A stretch of 64,000 nucleotides of DNA from Streptomyces globisporus (GTDB lineage Bacteria > Actinomycetota > Actinomycetes > Streptomycetales > Streptomycetaceae), in contig BMTG01000003.1 in assembly GCA_014649555.1 (NCBI GenBank), positions 186,001 to 250,000 of the forward strand, written 5' to 3'. The position numbers and the translations under genes are program-made. Below, piece by piece: positions 59,648 through 64,000 of the stretch. Positions within the stretch are counted from its first letter, which is position 1. Each line of letters opens with the position of its first letter. The notes beneath the pieces are model-generated. The model searched no databases. It saw nothing but the letters and a program-made list of their open reading frames with translations, and was not told where the DNA came from.

Positions 59648-60873
59648 CGATCCGCCCTGGTGGTGACCGTGATCTCGTCGGCGGCGGTGTCGAGCCGCTC
59701 GGTGACCTCGGCGGTGGTCCGGCCGGTGACGATGTAGAAGCCGGCGCGCGCGACGTACAGGTCACCGTCGGGCGGCAGGACGAGCTGGTCGCCGATTTCG
59801 CGGATCCACTGCACCTGCCGTAGCCACGGAGTGTGGGCGGCGAAGGGCTGGTTGATGTTCCGTTCGGTGAGGATGCCGGAGGTGTCCGGGTAAAGCATGC
59901 GGATGCCCGCCGCCCCGTTGCGGGTCGGGGTGAGGTCCGGTGCCCGGCCGCACGCGAGGTCGGCGGCGGCCCGAGGCAGGTCGATACCGGTGGCAAGATG
60001 GACCAAGTGGCCGATCATGTCGCCACCGATGCGCGCATTGACCTCGATCAGCCGGGGCCGCCCGTCAACGAGGCGCAGTTCGACGTGCTGTACTCCGTCG
60101 GTGATCCCCAGAGCCTTGACCGCGGCAGCGGCGGCGGGGGCGACCTGGGCCAGGAGCGGGTCGTCGGCGTCGACGGTGTGGCCGGTCTCGTCGAAGTATG
60201 GTGCGGGGCCCAGGTGCTTGCGGGTCACGGCGACCGCAGTGGTCGTACCGCGGTGGGTGACGCATTCGACGGAGAACTCCGGCCCGTCGAGGTACTCCTC
60301 GACCAGGACGCTGGTGTCCTCACGGCTGCGGCTGGCGCCCTGGGAGGCGAAGTCGAAGGCGTCGGGCAGTTCTTCGGAACGGTCGACGCGGATCACGCCG
60401 ATGCTGGCGGCGAACGCGGCGGGCTTGAGGACGGCCGGGTAGCCCAGCGTCATCGTCGCGAGACCGGCCTCCAGCAGGGTCCGTGCCTTCATCGAGCCGG
60501 CCGACGGTACGCCGTGGCGGGCGAACAGGGTCCGGGCGGTGGCCTTGTTGCGACAGGCTCGCATCACCTCGACGGCGGGCGAGGGCAGACCCAGCTCGCG
60601 GGCGAGGACAGCGGTGGGGACGAGGTTCCACTCGTCCCAGGTGACCACCCCGGCGAGGTCGTGGCGCTCGGCCAGAGCGCGGCCGGTGGCGAGCAGGGCG
60701 ACAGGGTCGCTCAGGTCGACGACGGCGTGGTCGACGATGAACGGCTTCTCCCACGACGGCTCGGTGCCGGTGAGCAGGACGACGTCGTACGCGGCGGCCA
60801 CCTGCTCAAGGCAGTAGCCGCGATAGGTCTCGTCACCGGGAGACACGACGAGTACGAGAGGGCGAGCGGACAA
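59644..60873 (-). CDS. ATP-grasp ligase
   Basis: A 409-residue ATP-grasp protein of the carboxylate-amine ligase group. Visible are the N-terminal preATP-grasp part (LVLVVSPGDETYRGY), GYPAVLKPAAFAASIGVIRV with the nucleotide-binding Lys, SVLVEEYLDGPEFSVECV, and the metal-binding end RPRLIEVNARIGGDMIGHLV (Glu and Asn). Such enzymes join a carboxylate to an amine, for example in dipeptide antibiotics. TTG 60873 with GGAGCACC upstream is the best start. Together with an MFS exporter in the same chain it suggests a small amide or dipeptide product that is exported. Confidence 0.87.
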   Translation of the reverse strand: MSARPLVLVVSPGDETYRGYCLEQVAAAYDVVLLTGTEPSWEKPFIVDHAVVDLSDPVALLATGRALAERHDLAGVVTWDEWNLVPTAVLARELGLPSPAVEVMRACRNKATARTLFARHGVPSAGSMKARTLLEAGLATMTLGYPAVLKPAAFAASIGVIRVDRSEELPDAFDFASQGASRSREDTSVLVEEYLDGPEFSVECVTHRGTTTAVAVTRKHLGPAPYFDETGHTVDADDPLLAQVAPAAAAAVKALGITDGVQHVELRLVDGRPRLIEVNARIGGDMIGHLVHLATGIDLPRAAADLACGRAPDLTPTRNGAAGIRMLYPDTSGILTERNINQPFAAHTPWLRQVQWIREIGDQLVLPPDGDLYVARAGFYIVTGRTTAEVTERLDTAADEITVTTRADR

Positions 60874-60933
60874 GTAGAGGTGCTCCGTATCGGTGGACAG
60901 CAGAAGAAAGAGAGGAGAGCCAATGCCGTCCGT

Positions 60934-61236
60934 TCAGGCGGCACGGCGGCGGCGCAGCTCGAACGCAGGTGCCCAGTGGGGGTGTTCGTCGATCATGCGG
61001 CGTGCGTAGAGGGCGGTGTAGTTGTTGTTCAGCCCGGCGACGCCGTGGGGAAGCTGACGGCGCAGGTCCTCGAAGAGGTCCTTGAGGCTGATCCGGGTCG
61101 CGCCGGTAGCCAGGCGGCGGGCGGCCATGCGCTCCAGTGCCCGGTAGACGTGCGGGTTGTGAGCGTCGAATGTGCGGAACTGCTCGGTGATGCTGCGGCC
61201 GGTCGCGCGGTGCGATCCGCGGATGGCGGTGGGCAT
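60934..61236 (-). CDS. 100-residue hypothetical protein
   Basis: A compact helical protein: FDAHNPHVYRALERMAARRL, represented by FDAHNPHVYRALERM, then ISLKDLFEDLRRQL and GLNNNYTALYARRMIDEHP. This resembles small phage and bacterial proteins of about 100 residues with the pattern FxxHNPxVYxLF, whose function I do not know. It lies between the MFS and ATP-grasp genes on the same strand with gaps of 32 and 60 nt, so it is part of the operon. ATG 61236 follows GGAGAT. Confidence 0.7.
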   Translation of the reverse strand: MPTAIRGSHRATGRSITEQFRTFDAHNPHVYRALERMAARRLATGATRISLKDLFEDLRRQLPHGVAGLNNNYTALYARRMIDEHPHWAPAFELRRRRAA

Positions 61237-61268
61237 GAGGATCTCCACAGGCTGGGGGCGTACCGGGT

Positions 61269-62504
61269 TCAGGTGCGCAGGGCGGGGTCGGTGCGCAGGC
61301 GGGCGAAGGCGCAGAGCAGGCCGAGGGCCTGCAGGGCGGCGCAGGTGGTGATGACGTGGCCCAGTGCGTCGGGCGGGGTGAGGGCGGTGAGCACGCCGGC
61401 GACGGGGAAGGGCAGCAGGAGGATGAGGATGGTCGCCGACAGGGTGCTCCCGAACGCCTCCGGGGGGATGAGCCGGGAGCGCAGGGTGCGCAGGACGACC
61501 GTCATGCCGCCCTCTGCCGCCATGAGGACGGCGACCAGGAGCAGGTAGGAGCGGTAGTCGGGGGCCTGGGCGGCGGCGAGGCAGGCGAGCGAGGCGAGGG
61601 CCGCGCAGGCTGCGCCGACCGGCCACATGCCGAGGCGGTCGAGTGCGAACCGGCAGATCGTGACGCTGAGGAGCGTGGCTGCCGCAGCAGCGGACCAGAC
61701 CAGCCCGACGGCGGTGGTGGACTGCCCGAAGTGCTGGACGACGATCACCGGTCCGGCCGCCTGGAGCAGCCCGGTGGCCAGGTTGGACAAGGTCAGACCG
61801 GTCACGAGCCAGCCGAGCGCGGGCAGCGAGCGGATCGTGCGCCACCCGGTGCGCAGGCCGGAGCTGCGCTGCCCCCTCGGCGCACGGGCCGGGACGACCG
61901 GCGAGGGGGGTGTGCGCAGGGCGAGCAACGCGGCGAGCAGCGAGAGCACGGTGACTACGGCGAGCATCGGCGGCGGACCGGCCAGCAGGAGCAGTCCGGC
62001 GAGCGCCGGGCCGGACAGCGTCGCTGTCTGATCGATGCCGAGCAGGACGGCCTGGACCCGGTGGGCTCGTCGTCCCGCCCTGCGTGCGGCGCCGGCGCCG
62101 GCGGTCTCGGCCGCGATGTAGCTGAACTCGGTGAGCACACCGGTCGTCGCGGCGAGCACCATCACGGTCACGCTCGCCACGTGGCCGGACGGGTGCAGGT
62201 AGAGCACGACCGCCCCGGCGGCGAGCGCCAACGTGCGCCCCAGGGAGGCGAGGTGGAACACCACCGCCGCCCCGCGCCGGTCGACGACCGCTCCGGCCCA
62301 CCCGAACGCCGCCAGCCTAGGGATCCACTCCAGCGCGAACGCGAGACCGGTCAGCGCGGCGGAGTTCGTGGTGGCCAGGACCAGCAGAGGAATGCCGTAG
62401 GTCGACATCGCGAGAGCCAGCGCGTCGGCCGTGCGTGGCAGGTAGACGCTGCCCATCAGGCCGGTGGGGTGGCGTGCGTGCCGGGGTGCGACGCTTAGGC
62501 TCAC
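61269..62504 (-). CDS. MFS transporter
   Basis: A 411-residue membrane protein with about eleven or twelve helices, starting LPRTADALALAMSTYGIPLLVL. The loop motif WAGAVVDRRGAAVV between helices 2 and 3 is the MFS motif A region (GxxxDRxG), and helix 5 has SGPALAGLLLLAGPPP. It is of the drug-efflux/enterobactin-exporter-like type. The start is GTG 62504, overlapping the regulator stop (GTGA), so it is cotranslated with its likely regulator. Expected substrate is the product of the ATP-grasp pathway. Confidence 0.85.
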   Translation of the reverse strand: MSLSVAPRHARHPTGLMGSVYLPRTADALALAMSTYGIPLLVLATTNSAALTGLAFALEWIPRLAAFGWAGAVVDRRGAAVVFHLASLGRTLALAAGAVVLYLHPSGHVASVTVMVLAATTGVLTEFSYIAAETAGAGAARRAGRRAHRVQAVLLGIDQTATLSGPALAGLLLLAGPPPMLAVVTVLSLLAALLALRTPPSPVVPARAPRGQRSSGLRTGWRTIRSLPALGWLVTGLTLSNLATGLLQAAGPVIVVQHFGQSTTAVGLVWSAAAAATLLSVTICRFALDRLGMWPVGAACAALASLACLAAAQAPDYRSYLLLVAVLMAAEGGMTVVLRTLRSRLIPPEAFGSTLSATILILLLPFPVAGVLTALTPPDALGHVITTCAALQALGLLCAFARLRTDPALRT

Positions 62505-63034
62505 GCGGCGCGCCCGTATTCGGTATCGGGTTCGTGGAGCGCGGTGATCTGCGGATGGGCGTCCAGCCACTGGAGCAGCAGAGCCCGAGGTCCGGCCGGC
62601 TCCACGTCGACCTCGGTATCCGCCAGTTCACCGTCCGGCCGGCGGGTGGAGCCTCCTGCCGGGTTCGCGACGGGGAGGGACTCTACGAGGCTGAGGGTGT
62701 GCCGGATGCGGCTGGTGAAGTCGCTGACGCGGGTCGGGTAGGCGTGGTGTCGGGCCCATCGGGCTATCGCGTCGTAGAAGTCGGCAAGCTCCGTGCCGGA
62801 CGTCGTGAGTTCGAGGCCGGCGCCGGGCGCGGCGCGGACGAGGTCGTGCACGCGGGCAAGGTGGTTGATCCGGCGCAGGTGGTGCGTGGAGAGGTCGGGC
62901 AGGGTGCTGGCCAGCTTTCGCGGCGGGATCGGCCCGTTGTCGTCGATCTCGGTGATCAGCCGGATCAGTGCCGGTGAGGACAGAAAGTCGACGGCGGCGC
63001 GCAGGCCGTGGAACGTGGTGGAGGAGGTGGTCAT
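62501..63034 (-). CDS. Winged-helix regulator
   Basis: A 177-residue protein. Residues 8-100 resemble an HxlR/ArsR-type winged helix (AVDFLSSPALIRLITEIDDNGPI, shown by AVDFLSSPALIRLI, and STLPDLSTHHLRRINHLARVHDLV), with a C-terminal tail that ends QITALHEPDTEYG. It overlaps the upstream HxlR gene and the downstream MFS gene by 4 nt each. It is probably a local regulator of this operon acting with, or as a dimer partner of, the double-domain HxlR protein. Confidence 0.72.
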   Translation of the reverse strand: MTTSSTTFHGLRAAVDFLSSPALIRLITEIDDNGPIPPRKLASTLPDLSTHHLRRINHLARVHDLVRAAPGAGLELTTSGTELADFYDAIARWARHHAYPTRVSDFTSRIRHTLSLVESLPVANPAGGSTRRPDGELADTEVDVEPAGPRALLLQWLDAHPQITALHEPDTEYGRAA

Positions 63035-63873
63035 CGGCGCGGGCCCCCCGCCTGGATGGCCGCCGTCGGGCGGACGGTCGTGGCATGGGAGAAGAGATCG
63101 CGGTTGTGCCACGTCGGGGTGGCCTCACCCGTCCGGCCCTGCGGGAGTGCCGCAGGGGCCGGCCGGGACTGGCTGCTGACCCACGGCCTCGGTGCGGGCT
63201 TCGCCTGCGGTTGACCCCACACGGGGTGGTGAGCGGCCTGGTTGAGAGGCTGACCGGCGGACCATGCGGACAAGGTGCCGAGCACAGGGCCCAGGCCATC
63301 TCCTGCCGCGGACAGCCGGTAGGGGCGGCCGATGCCGTCGGTGTCGACCAGGCCGTCGGCCACGAGCTGCCGCAGCGGCGGGTACACGTTCGTCCAGTCG
63401 CTCTTCGGCATCACGATCCTGGCCAAAGCCCGGCCGCTGACCTCCTGACGGGACTTGAGCACCCACAGGATGGCCGCGGCATGGCGCCGGGTGAGCAGGG
63501 TCAGACTGTCCTCGATCTGCTCGATCGCCGGCAACGGGTGGTCCGCCGTCTCCAGGTGCTCCTCGGCCCAGGTGACAATCATCGGCAGGACCGGCAGCAG
63601 GGCGGCTCCGCGCTCGGTGTGGCCGTAGGTGACGTGCCGGGAGGAGTGTTCGGCACGCTCGACGAGGCCGGCGTCGCACAGGGTCTTGAGCTTGGGGTGA
63701 AGCTGGCCGCTCTGCAGCCAGGAGACCTTGGCCGCCAGCTCGCTGTACCGCAGCGGCGGGCCGGAAAGAGCCAGCATGATCCGCACGTTCCAGCGCGGGG
63801 TGATCATGGCGAGGGCCTCGGTGACCCGGGCGATGTCGGCATCAGTGTCAGGGGGCAGAGCGGTGATGGCCAT
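63031..63873 (-). CDS. HxlR-type regulator with two winged-helix domains
   Basis: A 280-residue regulator. The first HxlR domain (about 15-105) shows MITPRWNVRIMLALSGPPLRYSELA and LHPKLKTLCDAGLVER. The second (about 115-205) shows LLTRRHAAAILWVLKSRQEVSGRALA and VYPPLRQLVADGLVDTDG. The usual N-terminal CxxC-type redox Cys of HxlR is not seen. The last 75 residues are Pro/Ala/Arg-rich. ATG 63873 has AGGAG eight nt upstream. It is the first complete gene of the leftward chain. Confidence 0.78.
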   Translation of the reverse strand: MAITALPPDTDADIARVTEALAMITPRWNVRIMLALSGPPLRYSELAAKVSWLQSGQLHPKLKTLCDAGLVERAEHSSRHVTYGHTERGAALLPVLPMIVTWAEEHLETADHPLPAIEQIEDSLTLLTRRHAAAILWVLKSRQEVSGRALARIVMPKSDWTNVYPPLRQLVADGLVDTDGIGRPYRLSAAGDGLGPVLGTLSAWSAGQPLNQAAHHPVWGQPQAKPAPRPWVSSQSRPAPAALPQGRTGEATPTWHNRDLFSHATTVRPTAAIQAGGPRR

Positions 63874-63914
63874 GGGAGGAACTCCTGGATGGGTACGGAG
63901 AGATCGCGTGCGGA

Positions 63915-64000
63915 TCAGCGGCTGGGTGCCGTGCTCTGAGCCGGAAGAGACGGAGCGGGAACGGGCGGCGAGACGGTCGGCAGGGCCGGGGCTGGGGCCG
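63915..64000 (-). CDS. C-terminal end of a leftward gene, cut by the window edge
   Basis: Twenty-eight codons ending in TGA at 63915, reading ALPTVSPPVPAP and ending STAPSR, a Pro/Ala/Ser-rich tail with high GC at third positions. It lies 41 nt before the HxlR gene and may be the preceding operon member. No function can be given. Confidence 0.4.
   Translation of the reverse strand, partial: APAPALPTVSPPVPAPSLPAQSTAPSR

Noticed and set aside
59833-61548. Rightward 571-codon frame opposite the ATP-grasp and MFS genes
   Set aside because: Gly/Arg/Val-rich sequence without domains, fully opposite to clear genes.
1-64000. CRISPR arrays, rRNA and tRNA genes
   Set aside because: No regularly spaced repeats of CRISPR type and no recognisable tRNA or rRNA segments were seen on reading; a dedicated search was not possible.

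Overview
The window looks like a chromosome-arm or large-plasmid segment of a Streptomyces or close relative. Base composition is very GC-rich with strong GC bias at third codon positions. It carries a conservon, a WhiB-type regulator, several DUF317 genes, a DUF2637 plasmid-spread protein, and rare TTA (leucine) codons in selected genes, which in Streptomyces mark dependence on the bldA tRNA. No tRNA, rRNA or CRISPR array was seen.

Layout. (1) 1-3.3 kb: the end of an endonuclease/exonuclease/phosphatase-family gene, a DUF6082 protein, and a leftward pair made of a class IV aminotransferase and a formylglycine-generating-enzyme-like protein. (2) 3.5-9.9 kb: a conservon (CvnA-D: histidine-kinase-like ATPase, roadblock protein, DUF742, GTPase) followed by a GAF protein, an acyl-CoA dehydrogenase, a two-HTH LuxR-like regulator and an acetyltransferase-like protein. 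(3) 10.0-20.7 kb: a class I lanthipeptide locus of the FxLD type. It has a 60-residue precursor, a dehydratase lacking its C-terminal elimination domain, a LanC cyclase, the missing elimination domain fused to an isoaspartyl-type methyltransferase, a helical-repeat protein, an ABC exporter and a second methyltransferase.

(4) 20.8-34.4 kb: thirteen closely packed rightward genes, many overlapping by 1-14 nt, that I do not recognise as a known pathway. They encode a triple-Nudix protein, a P-loop kinase fused to a VanX-like dipeptidase, an ASCH-Nudix gene broken by an amber codon, a methyltransferase-Nudix fusion, a radical-SAM-like protein with a CX2CX2C cluster motif, an enolase-superfamily enzyme, a hypothetical protein, a HAD phosphatase, a methyltransferase, two phytanoyl-CoA-dioxygenase-like oxygenases, a YrdC-like protein and a short phosphoketolase. 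It is followed by a flavoprotein and a TTA-containing XRE/helical-repeat regulator. This is the most likely undescribed system in the window, and it may be an extension of the lanthipeptide locus or a separate small-molecule pathway.

(5) 36.5-49 kb: regulators, an ImmA/IrrE-like metallopeptidase with a MAB_1171c-type membrane protein, and then a mobilisation module. The module comprises a replication- or partition-like HTH gene with internal 16-bp repeats, a WhiB protein, a DUF2637 membrane protein with a dense GGACCA array, MobC, a candidate oriT hairpin cluster and a relaxase. (6) 49-52 kb: a lipoprotein and an IS110-family transposase. (7) 52-64 kb: DUF317 genes, an ECF-like sigma factor with membrane and zinc-ribbon-like parts, and a leftward chain of two HxlR/winged-helix regulators, an MFS exporter, a 100-residue protein, an ATP-grasp ligase, DUF317 proteins (one frameshifted), a hypothetical protein and an LARTG-anchored surface protein with SpaA-like domains.

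Identifications rest on reading motifs and gene order only. No database search was possible.
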